A program made the position numbers and the translations under genes. The notes below the pieces were generated by a model. The model had not been told where the DNA came from and ran no database searches. It saw only the letters and a list, made by a program, of their open reading frames with translations. From Pedobacter nyackensis (lineage in GTDB: Bacteria > Bacteroidota > Bacteroidia > Sphingobacteriales > Sphingobacteriaceae), in contig NZ_FWYB01000001.1 of the NCBI RefSeq assembly GCF_900176505.1, positions 469,400-533,399 of the forward strand: a stretch of 64,000 nucleotides of DNA, written 5' to 3'. Positions 54,151 through 63,043 of the stretch are shown here, one piece after another; the first letter of the stretch is position 1; the number at the start of each line of letters is the position of its first letter.

Positions 54151-55077
54151 ATGAAGTACTTCATTATTATTGGGATCATAACCTTCTGTAGTTATGGCAG
54201 AGTGTATAGTCAAAAAACGGTTAAGTCTACTGCAGTGCATACTTTTGAAACAAACTTTTTTGATGCAAAATCAGCCTGGCAATCTGTACTGACGCATAAA
54301 ATTCTTCCAAAAGATCCCGCTATTGCAATTGCGTTGGCCAAGCTTAACATCGATGATCCTTTGTTGGACCGGGCAGGGGTTAATCCGTTTGACTACCTTG
54401 ATCTGTATTTTAATCTTCGAAAAATCGTGAACGGCCCTGAAGCTTGTACAGGAAATGAGCTCAGCAAATTGGAGTATATGTTGTATAATGTGAAAAGCGC
54501 AGCAATAAAGAAAAGATATTTTAATAAGATCGTAAAACCAGAACTTGGGAGTCAGGGTATGACGGATAGTTTGGTCTCCTTATTTAGGGATGCCGAGTTG
54601 GCCATAAATGATCCGCAATTTATTGCAGCTAACCAATTGGAACAATCAAAATATAAACTGATCGCACAAAAGGCTGCTGTACCACAATTTAAACTCAAAG
54701 ACGGCAAGGGGAATGTGATCAGTCCAGCGTCTTTCAAAGGGAAAGTGATGGTAATCCAGGTGCTGGATCAGCGTTCTTCCCAGACTAATCTGGCACAACA
54801 AATAACGTTTGAAAAAACTGCCGCCAAATTTGAGGGAGATAGTACGGTGGTCTTTCTACAGGTAACAATGAAAGGAACAGCCAAAATACCCGATGGAAAA
54901 AGCAGCGTAATTAATTTACTCCGTCTTACTCCGGTAAATCCTACAGCATTTAAAGAACAATTTATTTTGACCCGGCTGCCCAGACAGATAATTATTGCCA
55001 AGGATGTTTTTTTCGCTTCGCATTTAAACATAGATGAAAACCTTGCGGTCTTTGTAAATTTTGCAAAACTCCAATAG
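54151..55077 (+). CDS. Redoxin-like protein with lost CxxC centre
   Basis: The 308-residue protein has a signal peptide (about 1-20) and a C-terminal thioredoxin-like fold (about 175-305) recognisable from VPQFKLKDGKGNVISPASFKGKVMVIQ in pieces, as in TlpA. Where TlpA proteins carry WCxxC, this reads LDQRSSQT (residues 205-212): Cys to Ser209 and Cys to Thr212. Lacks redox activity if so. Six bases after the TlpA gene, same operon and same candidate ECF promoter, so it may be a partner or regulator of it. Confidence 0.7.
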   Translation: MKYFIIIGIITFCSYGRVYSQKTVKSTAVHTFETNFFDAKSAWQSVLTHKILPKDPAIAIALAKLNIDDPLLDRAGVNPFDYLDLYFNLRKIVNGPEACTGNELSKLEYMLYNVKSAAIKKRYFNKIVKPELGSQGMTDSLVSLFRDAELAINDPQFIAANQLEQSKYKLIAQKAAVPQFKLKDGKGNVISPASFKGKVMVIQVLDQRSSQTNLAQQITFEKTAAKFEGDSTVVFLQVTMKGTAKIPDGKSSVINLLRLTPVNPTAFKEQFILTRLPRQIIIAKDVFFASHLNIDENLAVFVNFAKLQ

Positions 55078-55101
55078 AACCTTTTACATTTTGGAATTTG
55101 C

Positions 55102-55995
55102 CTACTTTGGCTGAGAAAGCAGTAATCCGATCACATTTTTTAGTGCCGGATTTCTATTTGATTCTTTCCAGGCTACATACAATTCTGTCCGCTGTGGAAT
55201 GTTTTTCAACTCAATAAACTTAACATTTAAATTGTACCCATATTGCAAGGATGTGGGTACAATTGCTATACCCAGGCCTTCTTCAACCAGTTTAAAGATA
55301 GTTAGCGCATTCACCGATTTATGGAAAACTTTCGGACGAAAGCCGTGATCTTCACAAATACTTGTAATCAAATCGTGGTAAAAAGGACTGTCTTCGCTTG
55401 AAAAGAAGATAAATTGTTCCTGGCTAAAATCTCGAACACTGTTAAAGTTTGCTTCGTTTATAGGATGGTTCATCGGCAATACCATCGCAAAGGTATCCTG
55501 ATGAATAAGATGTCTGGAGATTCCTTCCGGTAAACGGTGCAGGCGGACAAAAGCGAGGTCTAGCTTATCCTTTTCGAGCATTTCTACTTGTAGTCTATTG
55601 GGCATTTCATCCAGAATAGTTTGTATTCCGGGATATTCTTTATTTAATCTGAGTACCAGCTCAGGTACCACCTTTTGTGCCGCAGACCCTAAAAATCCTA
55701 TCCGTAATTCTGTTTCTTTACCCTGACTAATGTTATCCAATTGTCGCCTGATCGTCTCCAGGTGGTTGAAAATGAAGTCAACCTCTTCTTTTAAATACAA
55801 TCCGGCAGCGGTAAGTTCTACTTTTTTTTTGCTGCGGTCGAACAAGCTTACATTGAATATCTCTTCCATTTGCATGATTTGCCGACTAAGGCCTGGCTGC
55901 GATATAAATAACAGTTCAGCAGCTTTTCTAAACTTCAATTCCTGGGCAAGAACCTGGAAATATTTCAGATGTCGGAGTTCTATTTGATAACTCAT
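55102..55995 (-). CDS. LysR-family transcriptional regulator
   Basis: The 297-residue protein has the LysR winged helix (about 5-63; QIELRHLKYFQVLAQELKF, RKAAELLFISQPGLSRQI) and a substrate-binding domain (about 90-295). Divergent from hutH with 76 bases between, so probably the regulator of histidine degradation, though the usual hut repressor is HutC. The ligand is not known. Confidence 0.92.
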   Translation of the reverse strand: MSYQIELRHLKYFQVLAQELKFRKAAELLFISQPGLSRQIMQMEEIFNVSLFDRSKKKVELTAAGLYLKEEVDFIFNHLETIRRQLDNISQGKETELRIGFLGSAAQKVVPELVLRLNKEYPGIQTILDEMPNRLQVEMLEKDKLDLAFVRLHRLPEGISRHLIHQDTFAMVLPMNHPINEANFNSVRDFSQEQFIFFSSEDSPFYHDLITSICEDHGFRPKVFHKSVNALTIFKLVEEGLGIAIVPTSLQYGYNLNVKFIELKNIPQRTELYVAWKESNRNPALKNVIGLLLSQPK

Positions 55996-56033
55996 GGTTA
56001 TTGGTTGATGATGTAATTGGTATTTATAAGTAT

Positions 56034-56054
56034 CAAAGATAGGGGTTATATTTG
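56034..56054. promoter_or_regulatory. Overlapping divergent -7 boxes of LysR gene and hutH
   Basis: Minus-strand TATCTTTG (56041-56034) faces the LysR gene and plus-strand TATATTTG (56047-56054) faces hutH, both TAnnTTTG, five bases apart. The two polymerases cannot both bind at once, so the regulator may switch between them (inference). Confidence 0.6.
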
Positions 56055-56071
56055 TGTAAACGATTTTTGAT

Positions 56072-57649
56072 ATGAGTGTTAATCAGATTTTTAATTACGG
56101 TTCAGATTTTCTTACAGTCAGCAAAGCGCTGGCCATCAGTAAAGGAAAGATAAAAGGCGCTTTGAGCCCTGATACCCGTCAGAAGATAAAAAGAAGCAGT
56201 GAAATAGTAGAGAAAATAGCCCTTTCAGATAAGGCTGTTTATGGTATCAATACAGGATTTGGTCCGTTATGTACGGAGATGATCTCGGCAGAAGATACTA
56301 AAAAACTTCAGGAGAATATTTTGAAGAGTCATGCTGTTGGTGTTGGAGAGCCTATTGATGAGGAGATATCCAGCTTGATGTTGGTGCTTAAGCTGCAGGC
56401 GCTTGCTAAAGGATATTCCGGTATACAGGAAGCTACCCTTGATCGTATGATCTGGCACCTGGAAACTGGAGCAATACCTTTGGTCCCTAAACAGGGTTCT
56501 GTAGGTGCTTCGGGTGATTTGGCTCCTTTGTCGCATCTTTTTCTTCCTTTAATTGGATTGGGAAAAGTTCATTATAAAGGTGCTATTATAGCTACAGCAG
56601 AATTATTAAAAGAACACGGAATGCTGCCGATAGCTTTGGGTGCTAAAGAAGGTTTGGCATTAATTAACGGTACTCAGTTTATTGCTGCGCATGCGGTAAA
56701 AGTGGTGGCTCGTTTTCATAATGTATTGGCTACTGCTGATATTACTGCTGCTATGATGCTTGAGGGTTTAATGGGTTCTGCAAAACCTTTTGATGAAGGT
56801 TTGCATCAATTAAGACCATATTCAGGGAATCAGCATGTTGCCGCCAATATGAGAAATCTACTGGCAGATTCTGAGATTGTAAGCTCACATTTGAATTGTG
56901 CAAAAGTGCAGGATCCATATTCGTTACGTTGTATTCCACAGGTACACGGAGCATCGAGAAATGCATGGGTGCACCTTAAAGATACACTGGAAATAGAAAT
57001 CAACTCGGTAACTGATAACCCGATTATCTTTAGTGAGGACAATACCATCAGCGGTGGTAATTTCCACGGACAGCCTATCGCTATGCCTTTGGATTACGCT
57101 TGCCTTGCAGCTTCAGAAATTGGTAACATATCTGACCGCAGGATCTACCTTTCATTGGAAGGAAATACTCCTGGTGTACCTAAATTGTTGATGCGTGAAA
57201 CCGGTCTAAACTCAGGATTCATGATTTTACAATATACTTCAGCGGCTTTGGCCAGTGAGAATAAAGGACTTTGCTTTCCGGCAAGTGCCGATAGTATACC
57301 TACTTCTTTAGGTCAGGAAGACCACGTGAGTATGGGTTCTATCAGTGGTAGAAAAGCATTGCAAGTGATCGAAAATGTAGAGAAAATTTTAGGAATAGAA
57401 TTGTTCTGTGCAGCACAGGCTATGGATTATCATGCGCCATTAAAGCCAGGGAAAATCATAACCGCTGTTCATGATTTTGTTCGTTCAAAAGTTGAGCATC
57501 TGGAAGAAGATCAAATCATGTATGAGATGATGGAGACAACCATTGAGATGGTGCAGAGCGGAACAATATTGAAAATCGCTGAAGATTTAGCAGCAAAAGA
57601 AAATGTTGCTTATACCACTGCATTTACTGCTCAATTTGAACAGTTTTAG
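56072..57649 (+). CDS. hutH: Histidine ammonia-lyase
   Basis: The 525-residue enzyme carries the MIO-forming triad Ala146-Ser147-Gly148 within GSVGASGDLAPLSH, the YGINTGFGPL loop near residue 53 and the later GNFHGQPIA and QEDHVSMG motifs. It removes ammonia from L-histidine to give urocanate. First structural gene of the hut unit; hutU follows 41 bases on. Confidence 0.97.
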   Translation: MSVNQIFNYGSDFLTVSKALAISKGKIKGALSPDTRQKIKRSSEIVEKIALSDKAVYGINTGFGPLCTEMISAEDTKKLQENILKSHAVGVGEPIDEEISSLMLVLKLQALAKGYSGIQEATLDRMIWHLETGAIPLVPKQGSVGASGDLAPLSHLFLPLIGLGKVHYKGAIIATAELLKEHGMLPIALGAKEGLALINGTQFIAAHAVKVVARFHNVLATADITAAMMLEGLMGSAKPFDEGLHQLRPYSGNQHVAANMRNLLADSEIVSSHLNCAKVQDPYSLRCIPQVHGASRNAWVHLKDTLEIEINSVTDNPIIFSEDNTISGGNFHGQPIAMPLDYACLAASEIGNISDRRIYLSLEGNTPGVPKLLMRETGLNSGFMILQYTSAALASENKGLCFPASADSIPTSLGQEDHVSMGSISGRKALQVIENVEKILGIELFCAAQAMDYHAPLKPGKIITAVHDFVRSKVEHLEEDQIMYEMMETTIEMVQSGTILKIAEDLAAKENVAYTTAFTAQFEQF

Positions 57650-57690
57650 GTTGATAAGTTGGTATTATTCATCTATCTAATCCAATAAAA

Positions 57691-59694
57691 ATGAATTTTA
57701 AGGAGCAAATATTACAGGGGATTCCTAGTCAATTGCCTGAAAAAAAAACGTACGATACAAAGGTTAGTCATGCGCCGGTACGCAAGGATATTTTAAGTAA
57801 GGAAGAAAAGAAGTTAGCGCTTCGTAATGCCTTGCGGTATTTTCCGGAAGCCTGGCATGAGGAGCTGGCAGCTGAATTTTTGGAAGAACTAAAAACCTAT
57901 GGCCGTATTTATATGTATCGCTTCAAGCCGGATTACGATATGTATGCGCGCCCTGTAAGTGAATATCCATACCAGAGTCTCCATGCTGCCTGCATCATGC
58001 TGATGATTCAGAACAACCTGGATCCGGCTATTGCACAACATCCACACGAATTGATTACCTATGGTGGAAATGGTGGCGTTTTTCAGAATTGGGCGCAATA
58101 TCTGTTAACCATGCAATACCTGGCAAAGATGACGGATGAGCAGACGTTGAATATGTATAGCGGACACCCTCAGGGATTATTCCCATCTTCAGCCGCGGCT
58201 CCACGTGTAGTGGTAACCAATGGTATGATGATTCCGAATTACTCTTCTCCGGATGATCTGGAAAAGTATAGTGCATTAGGCGTTACGCAATATGGACAGA
58301 TGACCGCAGGTTCTTACATGTACATCGGTCCACAAGGCATTGTGCATGGAACAACCATTACTTTGATGAACGCTTTCAGGAAGAAATTGGGGGCGGGACA
58401 GAGTCCTGCAGGCCGAATTTTCCTTACCGCAGGTTTGGGAGGTATGAGTGGTGCGCAGCCCAAAGCAGGTAACATCAGCGGTTGCATCACGGTATGTGCC
58501 GAAATAAACGCTACAGCTGCACGTAAAAGACATGAGCAGGGCTGGGTTGACGAGCTGGTTGAAGATTTAGATGGTTTGGTTGCGAGAATAAAAACCGCAC
58601 AGTCATTAAAGGAAACGGTATCCCTTGCTTTCATCGGAAATATAGTTGATGTGTGGGAACGTTTTGATCAGTCGGACATTTTTGTAGAAATCGGATCAGA
58701 CCAGACTTCACTACATAATCCATGGTCGGGAGGTTACTATCCGGTAGGCCTTAGCTATGAGGAATCAAATGTGATGATGGCTGCCGAACCTGAGCGCTTT
58801 AAAGAGCAGGTTAAGGCTTCATTGATCAGGCATGCTGCTGCTGTAAACAGGCACACTTCAAAAGGAACTTATTTCTTTGATTATGGTAATGCTTTCCTCT
58901 TGGAATGCAGCAGGGCAGGAGCAGATGTAATGGCTCCTAATGGTATAGATTTTAAATATCCTTCATACGTAGAAGATATCCTCGGACCAATGTGTTTTGA
59001 CTTTGGCTTTGGACCTTTCAGATGGGTATGTACATCAGGTAATCCTGCAGACTTAAAAACAACCGATAGGATTGCTATGGAAGTATTGTTGGAGATTAAA
59101 GCCGAAGCTCCGGTTGAAATACAACAACAACTTCAGGATAATGTGACCTGGATTAAAGAGGCTGGTGCCAATAAATTGGTGGTAGGCTCGCAGGCAAGGA
59201 TACTTTATGCAGATGCTGAAGGTCGCGCTAAAATCGCAGAGCGGTTTAATGAGGCAGTTGAAACAGGTTTATTATCTGCTCCGGTAGTACTGGGACGCGA
59301 TCATCACGATGTGAGTGGTACAGATTCCCCTTTTAGGGAAACGAGTAATATTTATGATGGCAGTCGTTTTACTGCTGATATGGCCATTCATAATGTGATT
59401 GGTGATAGCTTTAGAGGTGCAACCTGGGTATCCATTCATAATGGTGGTGGCGTAGGCTGGGGAGAAGTGGTTAATGGTGGCTTTGGGATGGTACTGGATG
59501 GAACTGAAGCTGCTGCGGTGAAGTTAAAGAACATGTTGTTTTTTGATGTAAACAACGGCATAGCAAGAAGAAGCTGGGCCAGAAACAAAGAAGCGCGTTT
59601 TGCCATAACAAGAGAAATGGAACGTACCGCTACTTTGAATATAACGATGCCAAATCTGGTTAACGACGATTTATTAGCCAACCTGAAGTATTAG
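57691..59694 (+). CDS. hutU: Urocanate hydratase
   Basis: The 667-residue protein is longer than the classical ~555-residue enzyme, as in other Bacteroidota copies. Recognisable blocks are TYGGNGGVFQNWAQY, MYSGHPQGLFPSS, TAGLGGMSGAQPKA, SDQTSLHNPWSGGYYPVG and GNAFLLECSRAGADV. It converts urocanate to imidazolone propionate with NAD. hutI and hutG are absent from the window. Convergent with the next gene, 1 base between stops. Confidence 0.96.
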   Translation: MNFKEQILQGIPSQLPEKKTYDTKVSHAPVRKDILSKEEKKLALRNALRYFPEAWHEELAAEFLEELKTYGRIYMYRFKPDYDMYARPVSEYPYQSLHAACIMLMIQNNLDPAIAQHPHELITYGGNGGVFQNWAQYLLTMQYLAKMTDEQTLNMYSGHPQGLFPSSAAAPRVVVTNGMMIPNYSSPDDLEKYSALGVTQYGQMTAGSYMYIGPQGIVHGTTITLMNAFRKKLGAGQSPAGRIFLTAGLGGMSGAQPKAGNISGCITVCAEINATAARKRHEQGWVDELVEDLDGLVARIKTAQSLKETVSLAFIGNIVDVWERFDQSDIFVEIGSDQTSLHNPWSGGYYPVGLSYEESNVMMAAEPERFKEQVKASLIRHAAAVNRHTSKGTYFFDYGNAFLLECSRAGADVMAPNGIDFKYPSYVEDILGPMCFDFGFGPFRWVCTSGNPADLKTTDRIAMEVLLEIKAEAPVEIQQQLQDNVTWIKEAGANKLVVGSQARILYADAEGRAKIAERFNEAVETGLLSAPVVLGRDHHDVSGTDSPFRETSNIYDGSRFTADMAIHNVIGDSFRGATWVSIHNGGGVGWGEVVNGGFGMVLDGTEAAAVKLKNMLFFDVNNGIARRSWARNKEARFAITREMERTATLNITMPNLVNDDLLANLKY

Positions 59695-59695
59695 G

Positions 59696-60394
59696 TTAGT
59701 GACGATCCCTGCTGTTCATAAAAAGCAGAATGTAATAGAGCAAAGTTGCTACTGAACTAATTGCCGCAACAACATAGGTGCGTGCAGCCCATTTTAGTGC
59801 ATCAGCTGCTTTATCGTGTTCAGCAGGGGTCGTAATGTTATTGTTCTCCAGCCATAATAGGGCACGGTTACTGGCGTCATATTCAACAGGGAGCGTAATG
59901 ATTGTAAATAGCGTGGTAATGGCAAACAGCGCTATACCTATAAGCAAAATGGTTGGACTCGCGCTTCCTATTAAAAAGCCGAGTCCTGCGAGTATGATCC
60001 ATTGAGATAATTGGGAACTGATATTAACTATAGGAACAATGGTACTGCGAAAAGTAAGCATCTTATAGGCTGTTGCGTGTTGAACGGCATGACCACATTC
60101 GTGGGCTGCGACAGCGGCTGCAGATATGCTTCTTCCTTCGTACACATCGGGACTTAGATTAACGGTTTTGTCTTCCGGGTTATAATGATCGCTTAAATGA
60201 CCTGGAACAGAAGTTACAGTAACATCATAAATGCCATTATCTGCAAGCATTTTTTGAGCAATCTCCCTGCCACTCATGCCGTTCTGAAGGCCAATCTGAC
60301 TGTACTCGTTGAATTTACTCTTGAGCCTGTTGCTTACAATAAGCCCAACTATAAACATAATACCCGCGATCAGGTAATATCCCATTAATCCCAT
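59696..60394 (-). CDS. YugP-type membrane zinc metallopeptidase
   Basis: The 232-residue protein has an N-terminal membrane helix (about 3-20), the zinc motif HECGHAVQHA (about 113-122) within AVAAHECGHAVQ and further membrane segments (about 138-160, 165-190, 210-230). Belongs to the small family of inner-membrane zinc peptidases (PF04298-like). Target unknown. Confidence 0.93.
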   Translation of the reverse strand: MGLMGYYLIAGIMFIVGLIVSNRLKSKFNEYSQIGLQNGMSGREIAQKMLADNGIYDVTVTSVPGHLSDHYNPEDKTVNLSPDVYEGRSISAAAVAAHECGHAVQHATAYKMLTFRSTIVPIVNISSQLSQWIILAGLGFLIGSASPTILLIGIALFAITTLFTIITLPVEYDASNRALLWLENNNITTPAEHDKAADALKWAARTYVVAAISSVATLLYYILLFMNSRDRH

Positions 60395-60456
60395 ATTTTA
60401 TTGTCGTTTTTATAATAGATATATCAATAACAATCAAATCATGAATTGGTTCAGGG

Positions 60457-60957
60457 CTATTGCGTTTTTCCCTCAATAAATGCCCCTAATTTGTTAAACA
60501 TCTTAATCCAGCTTTGATAAGCACCCGTTTGTTTTGCTTCTGCTTCAGAAACAGTTTGGTGTATAGTAAGTTTGGTTTGCTTACCAATCTCCGTAAAAGT
60601 AACTGTTGTAAGTACTTCCTCCGGCCAGTCTTCCGGTTTTCCGGCATCAGTAGATCTCACATCATCACCATTTTCGTTCGACAAAATCATAGAAAAGACC
60701 AGTCTTTCCGGAAAAGTTACCTCTTTGTATAGCCCCTTTATCCAGCAATCACCATGGATAGGATCATGAACGCAGGAGTGAAAAAATCCTCCTTCTTTAG
60801 CGTTTATAGTTTTAAATTCAATAGTGCAACCATCAGGTGCATACCAGTGTTTTAACTTTTCGGCGTCTGTCCATGATTCAAATACAAGTTCCCGGGGCGC
60901 ATTGAAAAGATGTGTAATCAATAGTTCTTTTTCTACGTGTGTTTTACTTTGTTCCAT
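60457..60957 (-). CDS. SRPBCC (AHSA1-type) protein
   Basis: The 166-residue protein has the AHSA1/SRPBCC fold with NAPRELVFESWTDAEKLKHWYAPDG (in two pieces) and VTFTEIGKQTKLTIHQTVSE near the end. Overlaps the ArsR gene by 14 bases, a common ArsR-SRPBCC pairing whose SRPBCC part may detoxify or bind a hydrophobic compound. Confidence 0.92.
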   Translation of the reverse strand: MEQSKTHVEKELLITHLFNAPRELVFESWTDAEKLKHWYAPDGCTIEFKTINAKEGGFFHSCVHDPIHGDCWIKGLYKEVTFPERLVFSMILSNENGDDVRSTDAGKPEDWPEEVLTTVTFTEIGKQTKLTIHQTVSEAEAKQTGAYQSWIKMFNKLGAFIEGKTQ

Positions 60958-61285
60958 CGTTTTGATTTTTGGTTTGTAATTCGATTAAATAGTTGTCTAG
61001 TTTTTCAAATCTGTGATTCCATAGTTTTTTCGATTGTTCAACCCAGCTCGTAACTTCATTCAATTGATTCAACTGGGCTTCACATAATCTTTCACGGCCT
61101 TTTTGCGTAATAGCAACCAATCCGCATTCCGTTAGTATCCGCATGTGTTTGGATATCGCAGGCTGACTGATCTGGAAATTTTCCGCAACCATATTAATGG
61201 GTAGGGATTGTTGGGCTAATAATCCTAAAATGGCCCGACGGGTTGGATCGGCTATCGCCTGGAATACATCTCTGCGTGCTTTCAT
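60944..61285 (-). CDS. ArsR-family transcriptional repressor
   Basis: The 113-residue winged-helix protein (DVFQAIADPTRRAILGLLAQ, FQISQPAISKHMRILTECGLV, KGRERLCEAQLNQL) lacks the cysteine metal site of ArsR proper, so a non-metal signal is likely. Two identical palindromes upstream are its probable operators, so it represses itself and the SRPBCC gene. Confidence 0.93.
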   Translation of the reverse strand: MKARRDVFQAIADPTRRAILGLLAQQSLPINMVAENFQISQPAISKHMRILTECGLVAITQKGRERLCEAQLNQLNEVTSWVEQSKKLWNHRFEKLDNYLIELQTKNQNDGTK

Positions 61286-61300
61286 TTTTATTTCTGTTAT

Positions 61301-61344
61301 ATAACCGTTTGGTTATGTAAAGCTATGTATAACCGTTTGGTTAT
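61301..61344. promoter_or_regulatory. Twin ArsR operators
   Basis: ATAACCGTTTGGTTAT occurs at 61301-61316 and identically at 61329-61344, a palindrome with ATAACC/GGTTAT arms. Start-to-start distance is 28 bases, about 2.7 helical turns. Located 15-60 bases upstream of the ArsR ATG. Confidence 0.8.
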
Positions 61345-61385
61345 GCAAATATTTTTGAAGAAAAAATCATAACAGGCTTTAATTC

Positions 61386-61414
61386 TTGATGATATAGATA
61401 ATTTCCTATATTTG
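61386..61414 (+). promoter_or_regulatory. Promoter ahead of the small ORF
   Basis: TTG (61386-61388), 18 bases, TATATTTG (61407-61414). The small ORF starts at 61433. Confidence 0.5.
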
Positions 61415-61432
61415 TAAAAAAAATATAAAGTC

Positions 61433-61528
61433 ATGCTACGTATTCAACATATCTCAAAAAACCAGGATAGCCAGTCTTATTGGCTGAAGGGCCGGGGTAT
61501 GGACTTTGTTTTTCTTCCCGGCCACTAG
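61433..61528 (+). CDS. Possible 31-residue small protein
   Basis: A short frame starting MLRIQHISKNQD and ending FVFLPGH-stop lies 18 bases after a good -7 box. Part of it can fold into a stem GGCCGGG...CCCGGCC with a 20-base loop. It could be a small protein or the leader of the TPR gene at 61632. No family recognised. Confidence 0.35.
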   Translation: MLRIQHISKNQDSQSYWLKGRGMDFVFLPGH

Positions 61529-61631
61529 TGTCGTTCGCTTATTAATAATTAAGCTTTCAAAAGCTTTTTTCAATTAAAACATTTAAAAATCAATGTTAAG
61601 ACGATTGTTCTTAACAAATCAATATATCCTT

Positions 61632-62153
61632 ATGGACATTTTATATACTGTAGATGAAAAATATCTGCAGGGAATAGAGGAACTTGAATATGGTGAGCTG
61701 CCTAAGGCACTTCACATATTTAATGAAATTATCAATATAGACCCCGAATATGCTCGGGCACATTATCAGTTGGGCTGTTTTTATTATTATCAGTTTAAAA
61801 ATTACCAGACTGCTGGTTATTACTTTAAAAAATGCATTGAACTGGAAGCTGAATTTCCGGATGTATATCCACATTATTTGGATTTACTGATTACGCTTAA
61901 GATGTATAAATCAGTAGAGCTGATGGCGGAAAAAGCACTAGCTGTTCCAGGAGTATGTAAAGCTGAAATTCACGGACGCCTGGGTCAGAATGCGGAAATA
62001 CAACAGAATTTTGTTGTTGCAAAAGCCCAGTATAAATTGGCTGTATTAGCTGCGGCCAGTGATACGGATCACAGTTTATTTAAAGATCATCTAAAACGTG
62101 TGAATGATAAACTACACACTAATAAAAGTATGGTCTATGCCTATCAAAGCTAA
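61632..62153 (+). CDS. Tetratricopeptide-repeat protein
   Basis: From ATG 61632 (MDILYTVDEKYL..., 173 residues) the protein has at least two TPR units (about 20-53, ALHIFNEIINIDPEYARAHY; about 54-87, YQTAGYYFKKCIELEAEFPD) and a helical tail. The upstream ATG at 61593 adds 13 residues that fit less well. Soluble scaffold, partner unknown. A terminator overlaps the stop. Confidence 0.8.
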   Translation: MDILYTVDEKYLQGIEELEYGELPKALHIFNEIINIDPEYARAHYQLGCFYYYQFKNYQTAGYYFKKCIELEAEFPDVYPHYLDLLITLKMYKSVELMAEKALAVPGVCKAEIHGRLGQNAEIQQNFVVAKAQYKLAVLAAASDTDHSLFKDHLKRVNDKLHTNKSMVYAYQS

Positions 62154-62180
62154 TTGACATTGTCAATTAGCTTTATCCCT
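62146..62180 (+). terminator. Intrinsic terminator after the TPR gene
   Basis: AAAGCTAATTGACA (62146-62159) and TGTCAATTAGCTTT (62161-62174) pair perfectly with a single-base spacer, followed by ATCCCTTTT. The stop codon lies in the stem. Confidence 0.75.
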
Positions 62181-62333
62181 TTTCATGATGTTCTGTATTT
62201 AAATTCTAATCGTTACCTGTTGATATAAAGTTGAAACAATAGAATGAAGAAAACAGGAAGAAAGGTTTTTTTGCATAAATAATTGAAAATTAATGCAATT
62301 GCAAGGTAATCTCCTTACCTTTGCGCAAATTTT

Positions 62334-62780
62334 ATGAAGAAGATCACTGATTACAGAAAACTATTGGGTGTACAAAAGGATGCCGAATTGAAAGAATTGA
62401 AAACCATTTACAGGAATTTAATGAAAGACTGGCACCCTGATAAATTTCAGGACAGCGAGGAAGCTAAACTTGAGGCCGAAATCAAAAGTAAGGAGATCAT
62501 TGAAGCTTATCATTTCCTTGTGAGTATAGCACCTGAAACACTTGCGCTTTCTATTGATGAATATACGCAAACTACTGCTACATGCGGTATTGCTGATTAC
62601 ACTTGGGCAGGATTGGTACTTACTGTACATTTTTTAGATGGTAGTGCTTACGAATACTTTGGTGTTCCTAAAGCTGTTTATGTGAAGTTGGTAAATGCTG
62701 ATTCACCGGGCAGGTTTGCGCGTCGTCATATATTTGGCTCTTTCCCTTACAGAAATATAGCAAAATTACAAACGGCTTAA
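62334..62780 (+). CDS. J-domain protein with C-terminal KTSC domain
   Basis: The 148-residue protein joins a DnaJ-like J domain (about 3-65, with the HPD motif in KDWHPDKFQ) to a KTSC domain (about 83-140; GLVLTVHFLDGSAYEYFGVP). The J domain would stimulate DnaK; KTSC is found in proteins that bind RNA or nucleic-acid enzymes such as lysyl-tRNA synthetase. A -7 box TACCTTTG (62316-62323) leaves a leader of only a few bases. Confidence 0.88.
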   Translation: MKKITDYRKLLGVQKDAELKELKTIYRNLMKDWHPDKFQDSEEAKLEAEIKSKEIIEAYHFLVSIAPETLALSIDEYTQTTATCGIADYTWAGLVLTVHFLDGSAYEYFGVPKAVYVKLVNADSPGRFARRHIFGSFPYRNIAKLQTA

Positions 62781-62863
62781 GCTGTTGTAAAAAACACTTT
62801 GATATAGGTTAATTGAATAATAATTTTAGCTTTGTTATAACGTACAACAAAAGCTAAGAACTA

Positions 62864-63043
62864 TTGAAAATATCATTTAAAAATCTTGAAAAAGGGCTGT
62901 TGGCATTATCTTGCTGCAGCCTTTTTTTATTTTATTCTTGCGGTACAAGCAGGAAATCAGCAGTTGTAGCAGCGCCTAAGGTTCCTGTTAATCAACCACA
63001 GGTGACTAAAGAGTTCAGGGCCGCATGGGTATCTGCTTTATGA
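62864..63043 (+). pseudogene. Truncated GHL10-type lipoprotein remnant
   Basis: From TTG 62864 a frame of 59 codons encodes a lipoprotein signal (LFLFYSC) followed by TKEFRAAWVSAL and a stop. EFRAAWV is the usual start of the GHL10/DUF187 'family 10 glycosylhydrolase' catalytic domain, whose remaining ~400 residues are missing. A TAGCTTTG -7 box (62827-62834) is still present upstream. Confidence 0.55.
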
